From NCBI GenBank assembly GCA_016716405.1, contig JADJWK010000002.1, positions 1,116,001 through 1,180,000 of the forward strand: a DNA stretch of 64,000 nucleotides, written 5' to 3'. Every line of letters starts with the position of its first letter. Position 1 is the stretch's first letter. Origin of the DNA: Candidatus Melainabacteria bacterium. GTDB taxonomy: Bacteria; Cyanobacteriota; Vampirovibrionia; Obscuribacterales; Obscuribacteraceae. Shown one piece after another: positions 41,876 through 50,694 of the stretch. Position numbers and translations under genes: made by a program. The notes under the pieces were generated by a model. The model was not told the origin of the DNA. It saw nothing but the letters and a program-made list of their open reading frames with translations, and did not search any database.

Positions 41876-43642
41876 TTGCACGGAAAACTCGACCTGGCCA
41901 ACGCTAAAGGCCTGAAGAAATCGGAAGTCAAACAGCTCAGCAGAATTCTTCAAAAGCGAATCCCCAAGGATAAAATCCTTACACTGGATTTAGCGGATTC
42001 CGTCGCCGAGATTTCTCACAACACAGGTTACCCGGTCTCAGTTGTCGTTAACAGAAGAGGGCAGATCGTCAATGTCACGGTCGGCTCTCCCGTGCAAGTG
42101 AATATGCCCGAGCTGAGAGGCGTAAGAGTAGGCCCGGGCCGTCTCTGCGGTCATCGCATAATTCACACCCACCTCGCTGGACCTCCCTCGAAAGATGTTC
42201 GAGAACCGGGTGGGACGGCGCCGACTGATCCAGCCCAGATCGAAGTCTTCTCCAAAGAGGACCTGCATTGCCTGGCTCAGAACCGGCTTGACCTTCTCGC
42301 CCAGATAGAAGTCGATCCTAGCGGTTCTTTCAGCCGGACACGAGGAGAACAGTCCAAAATGGCAGACGTGGTGCACATAGCACATCTTCTGCCCGGTCGA
42401 GACAGCAAAGGTCGGCTCTGGAAGACTCTCCCTCCGCAAACTGCCAGAGGCGCTCAGGAGGATGATTTCGAGGAGCTTATCGGCTCTCTGGAACAGGAGT
42501 TTAGAGCCCGGGCCCCCGGACTACCGGTGCGTCCCGGTGAAGAACGAGCGATACTGATCAGTCTGATCTCGGAGGGTACCGACTCCTGGCAGGTAGAGGA
42601 TGACCTTGACGAGCTCGCTCAGCTGACTCGCACCGCCGGAGCCACCATCTGCGGGCGTGTCACTCAGACCCGACAGAAGCCGCACCCGAGGCATTTCCTC
42701 GGATCAGGCAAGGTACAGGAGGTCGCCCTGATGGCCCAGGAGCTCGGAGCTACTCTGGTGGTTGTCGACAAAGAGCTTACTCCGACACAGCAAAGAACCC
42801 TGGAAGAGATGATGGCGATCAAGGTGATCGACCGAACTGAGCTGATCCTCGATATCTTTGCTCAAAGGGCCCGCACAAAGGAAGGAAAATTGCAAGTCGA
42901 GCTCGCCCAGCTCAAGTATCTATATCCGCGCCTAGTGGGAGAAGGAAAGGTTCTCAGCCGTCTCGGCGGCGGTATCGGGACAAGGGGACCAGGGGAAACC
43001 AAACTTGAGATCGACAGGCGTCGGATCCGGTCCAAGATCAACTCTCTCGAGAAGGAGACAGAGCGAATAAGAAGCTACCGGGACACTCAGCGTCGGCAGA
43101 GAATAACCCACAATCTTCCGGTGGTTGCTCTCACCGGCTATACAAACTCAGGTAAGTCTACTCTTCTCAATGCTCTTACCAAATCCGATGTCTTTGTTGA
43201 GAACAAGCTCTTTGCGACACTTGACCCGACTACTCGCCGGACTACACTACCCGATCACAGTCCGGTCCTCGTTTCTGATACGGTCGGATTCATCAAGAAG
43301 CTTCCCACGTCGCTAGTCGCCTCATTCCGTGCAACTCTCGAGGAGGTGGCAGTAGCAGACGTGCTTGTCCATGTGGTGGATGCCAGTCATCCCAATGTGA
43401 TGGAGCAAATAGTCAGTGTCTTCGATGTTCTCAGTGAACTTGGCGCTGTTGACAAGCCGATCATCACCGTTCTGAATAAAGCTGATATCGTGCGTCGTGA
43501 AGATCTCGAATGGCTGATGCAGCAGGTTCCCAATCCGGTCATTACATCCGCCACTCAGCGCGTTGGTCTTGGGTCCCTGCTATCCAAGATTGAGACTGTC
43601 ATACAGGATGTCAGACCTGATCGGCAACGATCGAGTGCTTGA
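41876..43642 (+). CDS. hflX: GTPase HflX, N-terminally extended
   Basis: This 588-residue ribosome-associated GTPase splits stalled or heat-damaged 70S ribosomes in characterised species. The TTG start at 41876 has a strong GGAGG 9 bases upstream. Residues about 225-400 form the HflX domain (FLGSGKVQEV, VDKELTPTQQRTLEE, GGGIGTRGPGETKLEIDRR). The G domain has GYTNSGKSTLLNAL (G1), DTVGF (G3) and NKAD (G4). About 200 extra N-terminal residues (VSVVVNRRGQIVNVTVG) are found in cyanobacterial and some other HflX proteins. The 36-base palindrome lies 17 bp after the stop. Confidence 0.95.
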   Translation: MHGKLDLANAKGLKKSEVKQLSRILQKRIPKDKILTLDLADSVAEISHNTGYPVSVVVNRRGQIVNVTVGSPVQVNMPELRGVRVGPGRLCGHRIIHTHLAGPPSKDVREPGGTAPTDPAQIEVFSKEDLHCLAQNRLDLLAQIEVDPSGSFSRTRGEQSKMADVVHIAHLLPGRDSKGRLWKTLPPQTARGAQEDDFEELIGSLEQEFRARAPGLPVRPGEERAILISLISEGTDSWQVEDDLDELAQLTRTAGATICGRVTQTRQKPHPRHFLGSGKVQEVALMAQELGATLVVVDKELTPTQQRTLEEMMAIKVIDRTELILDIFAQRARTKEGKLQVELAQLKYLYPRLVGEGKVLSRLGGGIGTRGPGETKLEIDRRRIRSKINSLEKETERIRSYRDTQRRQRITHNLPVVALTGYTNSGKSTLLNALTKSDVFVENKLFATLDPTTRRTTLPDHSPVLVSDTVGFIKKLPTSLVASFRATLEEVAVADVLVHVVDASHPNVMEQIVSVFDVLSELGAVDKPIITVLNKADIVRREDLEWLMQQVPNPVITSATQRVGLGSLLSKIETVIQDVRPDRQRSSA

Positions 43643-43658
43643 GAGGGGATTGTCTTTT

Positions 43659-43694
43659 TTTTGAAGTTCAACCGATATCGGTTGAACTTCAAAA
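43659..43694. repeat. Intergenic palindrome, copy 2 (longest)
   Basis: A perfect 36-base palindrome centred at 43676/43677 contains the shared core TCAACCGATATCGGTTGA. It lies between hflX and the next rightward gene. A T-run precedes it at 43655-43662, but none follows it on the + strand, so a standard intrinsic terminator is not supported. Confidence 0.88.
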
Positions 43695-43766
43695 GTCACA
43701 TCCGGTTTTCTTCGATTGAACTTTTTTGATTCATTTATCGTTCTATAAATAGAGCGGAGGTGGATC

Positions 43767-44750
43767 ATGGACGACAGATCCAGCGACGGATATAGCAAGC
43801 GCAATCAGGCTGTTTTCCTGGCATGGCAGGAATTCTCGCGGTGTTACGCTGACGAGATTGATTGCGTCGAGGATATCTACCGGATTGTCGGCGGTTCTCT
43901 AATTTGTCTATTTTGTGATGGGCGTGATTTCGCCCGGGAGCGCGGCTCGAGAGTAATGCTCTGCCGCGCCTGCGGCAGGAAGTCCTGGCTGACTGCCGGG
44001 AGCTTTTTTCATCGAAAGAAGCTTCTGCGGCCATGGCTGGCTGCTATCTGGATGATGGAGCATGGTGTCTTTATCAACGCTTCTCAGTTGAAGCAGCTCT
44101 TGGGTATCGCCTATTCTTCGGCTCACTATATTCTGCGGTCTCTGGCCTGCGTGGTGGAGGAGCAATCCAGTACTACCTACGAACTTGTTCCGTCGGCTCT
44201 TTTCCTTGACACTTTTTCCAGACGTAGCACTGAGACACCGGCCCGGGAACACCCTCGGGCGGAGGAGAAAGTATTGCAGGAGCAACAGGAGGCTGAAGAG
44301 GATTCTGATGATTCGCAGATGGACGTGTCCGGTCTACCTGAGGATCAACGGGAAATCTATATGCATCTTGCTCAGGGACCCCGTTCGGTTGATTACCTCT
44401 GTTCGCGCACGGGTCTTGATACCGGCCCTGCTGTGGCAGCTCTTACCATGCTTGAGCTTGATGGATTGATTCAGCGAAGTTCTGGAGCCTACTACAAGAG
44501 AGTCGAGCTCGCTGCTTCGCCGGGGGAAATTTCCGAGGGTGCTTCGAATGTGGTCAATGGTGCGATTCGTTTTGTGAAGAGAGTCTTCGGAGGAATTAGC
44601 CGTAAGTATCTTCAGAGTTATGTCGCTTCTTACTGGTGCTTTACCGATAGAAAGAGATGGGGACCGGGAGCTCTTCTCGAAGCATGTTTGCGCCGATCCG
44701 AGAAGCCGACTATCTTTATGACGCCACTAATGGTCAGAATCATGGTCTAG
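43767..44750 (+). CDS. IS1595-type transposase pieces fused around a DprA-like winged helix
   Basis: This 327-residue protein starts at ATG 43767. Residues 44-130 match the N-terminal zinc ribbon plus helical region of IS1595/ISXO2 transposases (Cys47, 50, 66 and 69; SWLTAGSFFHRKKLLRPWLAA; LKQLLGIAYSSAHYILRSL). Residues about 192-247 match the winged helix of DprA (QREIYMHLAQGPRSVDYLC, ALTMLELDGLIQR), including ALTMLEL-type sequence shared with the DprA in this window. Residues 270-327 resemble the C-terminal transposase motif (GGISRKYLQSYVASYWCF). The DDE nuclease core is absent. It looks like a domesticated DNA-binding protein; no terminal repeats flank it. Confidence 0.72.
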   Translation: MDDRSSDGYSKRNQAVFLAWQEFSRCYADEIDCVEDIYRIVGGSLICLFCDGRDFARERGSRVMLCRACGRKSWLTAGSFFHRKKLLRPWLAAIWMMEHGVFINASQLKQLLGIAYSSAHYILRSLACVVEEQSSTTYELVPSALFLDTFSRRSTETPAREHPRAEEKVLQEQQEAEEDSDDSQMDVSGLPEDQREIYMHLAQGPRSVDYLCSRTGLDTGPAVAALTMLELDGLIQRSSGAYYKRVELAASPGEISEGASNVVNGAIRFVKRVFGGISRKYLQSYVASYWCFTDRKRWGPGALLEACLRRSEKPTIFMTPLMVRIMV

Positions 44751-45273
44751 ATGCGCTGGCCAGACCGCGCGCGATTCGCCTGGCGATCTCCGCGGCTCCT
44801 GTTTTGCGATAGTGCTTCATGTCCCTGGTGGAGTCGCAGAAACAGACCTCGATTAGAATGGCGGGCATCGTTGTTTTCTTGAGTACATAAAGAGAGTCAT
44901 TGCTTTTTACTCCCCGGTTTCGAAATCCAAGGGCGGCCAGCTCGGCAATCACTCGAATTGCCAGATCGCGTGCGCGCGCGCTTCCAGGGTAGTGAAAGAC
45001 CTCGGTGCCATAAGCTGTGCCGTCGAATGCATTGAAGTGAATCGACACGAAGTAATCGACGCTTGCCTCATTGGCTTTCTCGACTCTTCTTCTGAGGGCA
45101 TCATTGATAGTGTCGGCATAACCGGGGGTGCAATCGATGACTCGATGACCCGCTTCTTTCAATTCTTCGATCAGTAGATTGCCGAGCTCGAAAGTGAGAT
45201 CGTCTTCCTGCTCTAAGCCTGTTGCCCCACGATTCACGGGGAGGTTGTGACCTTTGTCGATAGCGAAGTACAT
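44740..45273 (-). CDS. N-acetylmuramoyl-L-alanine amidase (Amidase_3)
   Basis: This 177-residue zinc amidase cleaves the bond between MurNAc and L-Ala in peptidoglycan. Zinc ligands are His in DKGHN, Glu in GLEQED and His in VSIHFNAFD; the catalytic Glu is in LIEVCFCDS. It lacks a signal peptide and cell-wall-binding repeats, so it may act in recycling, be exported in another way, or be carried by a phage-like route. The last 11 bp overlap the convergent transposase-derived gene. Confidence 0.88.
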   Translation of the reverse strand: MYFAIDKGHNLPVNRGATGLEQEDDLTFELGNLLIEELKEAGHRVIDCTPGYADTINDALRRRVEKANEASVDYFVSIHFNAFDGTAYGTEVFHYPGSARARDLAIRVIAELAALGFRNRGVKSNDSLYVLKKTTMPAILIEVCFCDSTRDMKHYRKTGAAEIARRIARGLASASRP

Positions 45274-45275
45274 TA

Positions 45276-46358
45276 CTATCGACCGGAATTCATTATGGAG
45301 TTTTTGCTCGAGCTTGTCTTCGTGCGCGCCAGATGCTCGGCAATTTCGGCCGCCGCTCGCGAAGGGTCCTGACTATCGACGGTCAGTTCGAAAGGACCTG
45401 ATAGCGCCAGGTGTTTGGTGTAGAGCGGATCGTAGTAATCTAACAGGAGCATCTCGACGAAGCCTTCTAGATCATCTGCCTTGAGACGATCGATGAGAGT
45501 TCTGGCTTTTTCTCGTCCGAGTCTTTCTTTGATGGGAGCTGAATTTTCTACCATGCGGATTACGTTGGCTTTTTCGATGCCCCGCGAATAGATTTCGAGG
45601 AGCCGGGCTACTCGACTAGACATGGGCGCCTCGATGAGGATTTTTCGTCCTGTCTTGATCCGTTGATAGAGAAAATTCGGGAGGGCCAGACGCCCGATTT
45701 TGCGACTCTCCGCTTCGAGTATCAGAGTGTCAGCTTGACATTTTTCGAGAAGGCACCAGAGCCTGGCTTCGAAATCTTTCTGGCTTGGTTGCGGTTCCAT
45801 ACCGAGGGCGCCGAATGTGGAACCTCTGTGGTTGGCGAGATGCTCGAGGTCGCAGATGGGGATGCCCTGTTTGTTCAGCTCGGAGAGAATCTCGGTTTTG
45901 CCGGTTCCGGTCAGACCGTCCAGAACAATCGTCTCGAAAGTGTAGGCGTCTTGCTCGAAGTTTTCGACGACCTGCTTGCGCCACGCTTTGTAGCCGCCTG
46001 TAAGGCGAAAACAATCGATTCCAACTACGCTCAGAAAGCTTACCACAGCTTCGCTTCGCAGCCCGCCGCGCCAGCAGTGGACTACCAGGGAGTGCCGGGG
46101 TTTTCTGATTGCCATGATCCGGTCTACTATGACGGGGATTCGCGGTGCTATCATGCCCACGGCCCGGCGCCTTGCCTGCATCTCGCCTTCCTGCTTATAG
46201 ATGGTCCCTACCAGGGAGCGCTCTTCATCGCTGAGCAGCGGTATGTTAATCGCTGCCGGGATCGATTCGATCTGGTACTCGCATGGCGAGCGAACATCTA
46301 CCACGACTTTGCGCTCGAGGGAATTGAAATTCTGGACTGTCAGCTCTCGCCAGGTCAT
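45276..46358 (-). CDS. mnmH: tRNA 2-selenouridine/geranyl-2-thiouridine synthase MnmH (SelU)
   Basis: This 360-residue enzyme replaces sulfur by selenium at the wobble uridine of certain tRNAs, through a geranylated intermediate. The rhodanese domain has VVVDVRSPCEYQIESIPAA near the start and the active Cys in VVHCWRGGLRSE near residue 95. A P-loop domain follows (DGLTGTGKTEIL near 143). Length is usual. It ends 2 bp before the amidase gene and starts 34 bp after the kinase at 46393, so it may be at the end of the triad transcript. Confidence 0.93.
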   Translation of the reverse strand: MTWRELTVQNFNSLERKVVVDVRSPCEYQIESIPAAINIPLLSDEERSLVGTIYKQEGEMQARRRAVGMIAPRIPVIVDRIMAIRKPRHSLVVHCWRGGLRSEAVVSFLSVVGIDCFRLTGGYKAWRKQVVENFEQDAYTFETIVLDGLTGTGKTEILSELNKQGIPICDLEHLANHRGSTFGALGMEPQPSQKDFEARLWCLLEKCQADTLILEAESRKIGRLALPNFLYQRIKTGRKILIEAPMSSRVARLLEIYSRGIEKANVIRMVENSAPIKERLGREKARTLIDRLKADDLEGFVEMLLLDYYDPLYTKHLALSGPFELTVDSQDPSRAAAEIAEHLARTKTSSSKNSIMNSGR

Positions 46359-46392
46359 TGCTTTGATGTTCGTCGAAAAACGAAAGTATATC

Positions 46393-47805
46393 CTATCCGC
46401 GAATTGTCGAGAGGATTCGCTCCAGATCGATTCTCACTTTCAGCATGCTTTCATAGCGTTTGTCGCGATCTTTCTCGAGACAGCGCATGACGACAAGCTC
46501 CAGGTCATCGGGGATCTCGACGAAGGAACTGCGCTCGACATCTTTGATTCTTCTGGCCGGCTCGACGATCTGTTTGTTCATAGTGTCGTAGACGCTGCTT
46601 CCGAAAAAGGGAGGCAAGCCGGTGAGGGCTTCGTACATAACACAACCCAGAGAGTAGATGTCGCTCCTTATGTCCAGATTCTGTCCGAGACATTGCTCCG
46701 GGCTCATATAAAGCGGGCTTCCGAAGACCTCTCCGGCCTGGGTCAGATCCCTGGCCTCGCTCGATTCTTGCAGGAGCTTGGCGATTCCGAAGTCGACAAT
46801 CTTTACGAAATGTGCCGTGTCGCCGGTTTTGCTGAGGATTATATTGCTTGGTTTGAGATCCCTGTGGATTACTCCCTGGTTATGAGCGTGGCTGAGAGCA
46901 TCGCATATCTGAGTGAAGATCGAGAGCCAGATAGCGATGGGCACTGAGTGATTATTGAGAATCAGGTCCGAGAGCTTCACTCCTTCGATGTAATACATGA
47001 CCAGGTAAGGACGCCCGTCTTCCATGACATCCCAGTCGAATACCGTGGCCAGGTTAGGATGAGTGAGACGGCTGGCGGCCTGGGCTTCACGCTGGAAGCG
47101 CCGCTTGTTTCGCGAGTCCGACGCCAGGTAGGGATGAAGCACTTTGATGGCGAAATAGCGGTCGAGGACGAGATGCCTGACTTTGTAGACTACTCCCATG
47201 CCACCATGGCCGATGACCGATTCGATCTGGTATTTTCGATCAATGATATAGCCAATCATCGGATCCGGCTCAGGAGGGAGCTCCTGGTCGTGGCTTTCGA
47301 TTTTTCCCTGTCTGATCCTGCTGTGCAGCTCACTTAGCTGATCGGTGGTTTCGCTTCCGGCGAGAAGGGCGGACTGAGGATTTATGTTTTTCAGTCTTTG
47401 CTGGAGGAATTCCCGGTCCAGATCAAGGGCGTGGAGAACTTTCTGGGCTGTGCAGCGGGGCATTTTGAGCATGGACAGGAGCAGGTGCGTGGTATCGACC
47501 AGAGGGGCTTTCTGCTCGTCAGCTTCCTCTCTGGCAATCTTCAGGAGGGATTTAGCCCTGGGACTGAAGGAAAAGTCAGGATGGCTGCCTGTGCCGCCCC
47601 GTCCCATTATCCTTATCACCTCTTCCCGGGCTTTCTTGAAGGTGATGCCCATAGACTTGAGGATTACCGAAGGGCGGCAGGTCTCGTCGGCCAGTATGCC
47701 GAGCAGGATGTGCTCGGTGCCTGTCACGGCATGGCCGCATTCTATCGTCTCCTGCTGGGCGAGCTGTATGACTTTGATGGCGCTGTCGGAGAATTGATTG
47801 AACAT
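46393..47805 (-). CDS. Ser/Thr protein kinase with N-terminal Clp_N domain
   Basis: Residues 1-145 of this 470-residue protein form a double Clp N-domain (FSDSAIKVIQLAQQETIECG, TEHILLGILAD; FSPRAKSLLKIAREEADEQ, TTHLLLSMLKM). Residues about 195-465 form an intact kinase with IGHGGMGVVYKV, FAIKVL, HRDLKPSN, DFGIAKL and SPEQC. There is no membrane helix, so it is cytoplasmic. The start ATG 47805 overlaps the PP2C stop by one base (TGATG). Clp_N fused to a kinase is unusual. The domain may recruit the kinase to Clp substrates or adaptors. It completes a vWA-PP2C-kinase triad. Confidence 0.9.
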   Translation of the reverse strand: MFNQFSDSAIKVIQLAQQETIECGHAVTGTEHILLGILADETCRPSVILKSMGITFKKAREEVIRIMGRGGTGSHPDFSFSPRAKSLLKIAREEADEQKAPLVDTTHLLLSMLKMPRCTAQKVLHALDLDREFLQQRLKNINPQSALLAGSETTDQLSELHSRIRQGKIESHDQELPPEPDPMIGYIIDRKYQIESVIGHGGMGVVYKVRHLVLDRYFAIKVLHPYLASDSRNKRRFQREAQAASRLTHPNLATVFDWDVMEDGRPYLVMYYIEGVKLSDLILNNHSVPIAIWLSIFTQICDALSHAHNQGVIHRDLKPSNIILSKTGDTAHFVKIVDFGIAKLLQESSEARDLTQAGEVFGSPLYMSPEQCLGQNLDIRSDIYSLGCVMYEALTGLPPFFGSSVYDTMNKQIVEPARRIKDVERSSFVEIPDDLELVVMRCLEKDRDKRYESMLKVRIDLERILSTIRG

Positions 47806-48542
47806 CAGGTCTTGATCTCGATGGAGAGAAGGGTGACATCGTCATTTTTCAGGGCCGGCCGGCCTTCGGCATCCCTGTTGTCACGCTGGCTGTTGACGAG
47901 CTCCTGGAACTCTTCCTGGGATTGAAGGGAAACCAGCTCGAGCAATCGCTCTTCGACCCTGGCAGGATGTCTGAGGGTCCATGAGGCGATGGCGTCGGTG
48001 AGCAGGACGAAAGAGTCGCCAGGCTCGGTCTCGCCGCTGGTGGTCAGCTCTTCCGGCTCCTCTCCCGAGTTGCCGGCTCGGCTCGAGAGAAGGGCTGGGG
48101 TACTGTCGAAAGACTCGAAGGTGAAATCCGGAAAAGTCATGATTCTCCTTTTGCCCCTGATCTGGAAAAGGCAGCAGTCCCCGACACTGCTGGCTTTGAA
48201 GGAGAGCATTCTTCCGCCCCCTTCTTCGATGACCAGTCCCAGAAAGGCGGCATAAGCTCCGGAGTCGGCTTTCTGCTCGGCATACCAGGGCAACTCTATC
48301 GTGCTTATCTCGTCCTGCCAGGCCTGTCTGAGGTCTGCCAGATCAGCCTGGCGATGGAAACCTTCGACAAGAAGCCTGGCCCAGCGGTCCGAGAAAGAGC
48401 TCTCGGTGGCTCCGTCAGCCACGGCGCAGCGAAAGATCTGGCAGTCCAGCTCGGTCCCGTCGGTTGGCCAGGCGGCATCCTCGTACTCCAGAAGGCTGTT
48501 TCCCTGTTTCGGAAGGCGGAAGCAGTGGCTGGAAACTTTCAT
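47805..48542 (-). CDS. PP2C-family protein phosphatase
   Basis: This 245-residue phosphatase starts at ATG 48542. PP2C motifs are EYEDAAWP near the N-terminus, VADGATESSFSDRWA near 40, SSVGDCCLFQI near 122, FVLLTDAIASW near 180 and NDDVTLLSIE at the end. The Asp residues that bind Mn/Mg are present. It should reverse phosphorylation by the kinase, to which it is translationally coupled. It lies 11 bp after the vWA gene on the same strand. Confidence 0.86.
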   Translation of the reverse strand: MKVSSHCFRLPKQGNSLLEYEDAAWPTDGTELDCQIFRCAVADGATESSFSDRWARLLVEGFHRQADLADLRQAWQDEISTIELPWYAEQKADSGAYAAFLGLVIEEGGGRMLSFKASSVGDCCLFQIRGKRRIMTFPDFTFESFDSTPALLSSRAGNSGEEPEELTTSGETEPGDSFVLLTDAIASWTLRHPARVEERLLELVSLQSQEEFQELVNSQRDNRDAEGRPALKNDDVTLLSIEIKT

Positions 48543-48553
48543 GGGCGGCTCCG

Positions 48554-49396
48554 TCAGCGCATATTGCTCGGTCTTGTTCCGATGTCGAGGAAGCGGATGA
48601 CCGAGACCAGATCGGCATTGAAAACGAAGCCCCGGGTATTGTAGGAGACCAGGATGCCTTCTTTGCCTACCAGGGTTCGCATGTATTCAGGCAGGGGGCT
48701 GGACATGGTGAAAAGCAGCTTGGCATGAGCGTCCGGGAGCACGGCCTCGGAGTCCGGGAATTCGATGGGCTTGTGATTCGAGGAGGATATATGGAGATTG
48801 AAAAGGAGAACGTCTCCATCGGCGCTCGAGAGAGTCATCAGGTCGTAGGCCGACTGGAACGGGTCGCCGTCTGTAGACTCGCCGTCGGTAATATTGATCA
48901 CGATAGGAGGAAAACAGTTGGGGTGCTCGGCGAGCCATTTGACTATGATCGAGGTGCACTTCTGGAAAGCAGCGTTCATGGGGGTGCCGCCGTAGGAAGT
49001 AGGGTCGAACCAGACCGGGAATTTGAATGTCTGCTCGGTCATTCCTCCCTGCCCGTCCTCGACGCTTCGTCTTCTCTCTTCCAGACGAGCGGGATTGTTG
49101 CCTATATCGGAAATCTTGACGAGCTCTTTACCCTTGAGGGGTCCGGTGAACGCCGGGGCGACGCCCTTGCCGCCATAGCCGATTACCGAGACATAGTAAT
49201 AATCGCGAATTCCCTCCGACTTCGTGCATTTGATGACCAGGTTCTGGAGGAGACGATTGATGGCATCAGCCACCCCCATCGCTTTTGTTTTGGTTCCAGT
49301 GAGGGAGCCGAAAGGATCCTGCATGGAGCCGGACTGGTCTATTAGAAATACGAAGCAAGAAGGGTTGGTGCGGCTAATTTCGGCTATGTAGGGCAT
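48554..49396 (-). CDS. vWA-domain protein (TerY-like)
   Basis: ATG 49396 gives 280 residues and the usual N-terminus of this family; TTG 49435 would add 13. The von Willebrand A domain has a complete MIDAS: DQSGSM (DxSxS) near residue 19, Thr in YGGTPMNAA and Asp in NITDGES. TerY-like vWA proteins are found next to PP2C and kinase genes in a proposed metal-dependent phosphosignalling unit. The family context is established; the process controlled here is unknown. It is divergent from the TPR gene at 49467. Confidence 0.85.
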   Translation of the reverse strand: MPYIAEISRTNPSCFVFLIDQSGSMQDPFGSLTGTKTKAMGVADAINRLLQNLVIKCTKSEGIRDYYYVSVIGYGGKGVAPAFTGPLKGKELVKISDIGNNPARLEERRRSVEDGQGGMTEQTFKFPVWFDPTSYGGTPMNAAFQKCTSIIVKWLAEHPNCFPPIVINITDGESTDGDPFQSAYDLMTLSSADGDVLLFNLHISSSNHKPIEFPDSEAVLPDAHAKLLFTMSSPLPEYMRTLVGKEGILVSYNTRGFVFNADLVSVIRFLDIGTRPSNMR

Positions 49397-49466
49397 AAAG
49401 AGTCTAATTACAACCTTTCTATCTCGGATCGGCAATCGAGATACTCAATAATACAGGAATAATCTA

Positions 49467-50672
49467 ATGAGCTTCGAAAAAGCCCTGTCTGAAGGCAAGC
49501 GATTGATCGAGGAGGGAGACTACGGTGCCGCCCTGGAGAGCCTGGAGAAGGCAAGGAATCTCGCCCTGATCGAAGGAGCCGAGACCTGGGCTCATGGCGA
49601 GTCTCTGTCCTGGCTCGGCCATGTTCTTGTCCTCAGAGGCGAATATGCGGAGGCCCTCAAACATCTCGAGCAGGCCCTCGAACTTGCCGTGGAGCATAAG
49701 GGGCGCAACAGCGTCGAGACAGCCATTGTTCTGAACCGCCTCGGCGCCTCCAGGACCGGTCTGGAGCAGCTCCAGGAGGGTAGGCAGAATCTCGAGGAGG
49801 CCCTTTCAATCTTCAAGGAGGTGCTCGGTCCCTATAACACCGAGATAGCCGACACTCTCTCCGACCTGGGGATCTGCCTTTTGAGCAGCCAGGATCTCGA
49901 CAGGGCCGGCGAATGTTTGACCAAAGCTTATGGCATGCGCAGGAAGCTCCTGGGAGAAGAGCATCCGGACCTGGTCCGCTCCCTGAGCGATCTTTCGGTC
50001 TATTACAGCGCCTCAGGCAATAATGCCAGTGCCAGGGCATTTTCCAGGAAAGCGGTTTCTCTCGGCGATTCCATTTTGCCTGAGGACCATCCCCTTCTGG
50101 GAATAGCCTGTTTCAATCTCACCACGCAGTTTCTCAAGGACCGGCGGTTCGAGGCGGGCAAGCCCTCCGGAGAGAGAGCTCGAATGATTCTCGAGAAAAG
50201 GCTTGGAGATCTTCACGAGCTGAGAATCATGACCCTGGAGTCTCTCGGAACCATCGCCATGAGTATGAGCAAATCCGAAGAAGCCGAAGAGCTGCTCAAG
50301 CAGGCTCTGGTGATGTCCCAGGCGAAATGGGGGCGGGAGGACCCGCATATACTTCCCAGTCTTATCGCCCTGGGTACAGCATATCTGAAGAGCAACGACT
50401 ACAAGAATGCCGAGCTCTATCTCAAGATGTCTCTGTCGGTTCTCCAGCATGCCCGGGATTTCGACGTCTCTCTTGAGTACAGGCTGATCGACCAGCTCTC
50501 GATCAGCTATTTTTGGCAGGGAAAGATCGGGGACGCTGCCCTCCTGGTGCCTTCTGCTTACAGGGCCAAGCACACCTCGGACTTCACCATGCTCATGGAC
50601 GCTCTGCACAAGCTGGCCGGCTTCGTGTCCAAACAGCTGGAGCAAGATCAGACCAGGGCCGGCAGACCTTGA
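49467..50672 (+). CDS. Cytoplasmic TPR protein
   Basis: This 401-residue protein starts at ATG 49467 and has no signal peptide. Nearly the whole chain is made of long TPR units of the kinesin-light-chain type (ALKHLEQALELAVEHKGRNS, RQNLEEALSIFKEVLGPYNT, GECLTKAYGMRRKLLGEEHP, AEELLKQALVMSQAKWGRED). It is probably a scaffold. It is transcribed divergently from the vWA/PP2C/kinase triad with a 70-bp gap and may share control with it. Confidence 0.82.
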   Translation: MSFEKALSEGKRLIEEGDYGAALESLEKARNLALIEGAETWAHGESLSWLGHVLVLRGEYAEALKHLEQALELAVEHKGRNSVETAIVLNRLGASRTGLEQLQEGRQNLEEALSIFKEVLGPYNTEIADTLSDLGICLLSSQDLDRAGECLTKAYGMRRKLLGEEHPDLVRSLSDLSVYYSASGNNASARAFSRKAVSLGDSILPEDHPLLGIACFNLTTQFLKDRRFEAGKPSGERARMILEKRLGDLHELRIMTLESLGTIAMSMSKSEEAEELLKQALVMSQAKWGREDPHILPSLIALGTAYLKSNDYKNAELYLKMSLSVLQHARDFDVSLEYRLIDQLSISYFWQGKIGDAALLVPSAYRAKHTSDFTMLMDALHKLAGFVSKQLEQDQTRAGRP

Positions 50673-50694
50673 GTCGACTTTTGAAAGAGCTGGT

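Noticed and set aside
43659..43694. Palindrome as an intrinsic terminator of hflX
   Set aside because: On the + strand the arm is followed by AAAAG rather than a T-tract, and the T-run lies before the stem. Termination by hairpin alone is not supported.
43767..44750. Active IS1595 insertion sequence
   Set aside because: No DDE core, no terminal inverted repeats and no target duplication are visible; the gene overlaps its neighbour by only 11 bp in normal chromosomal style.
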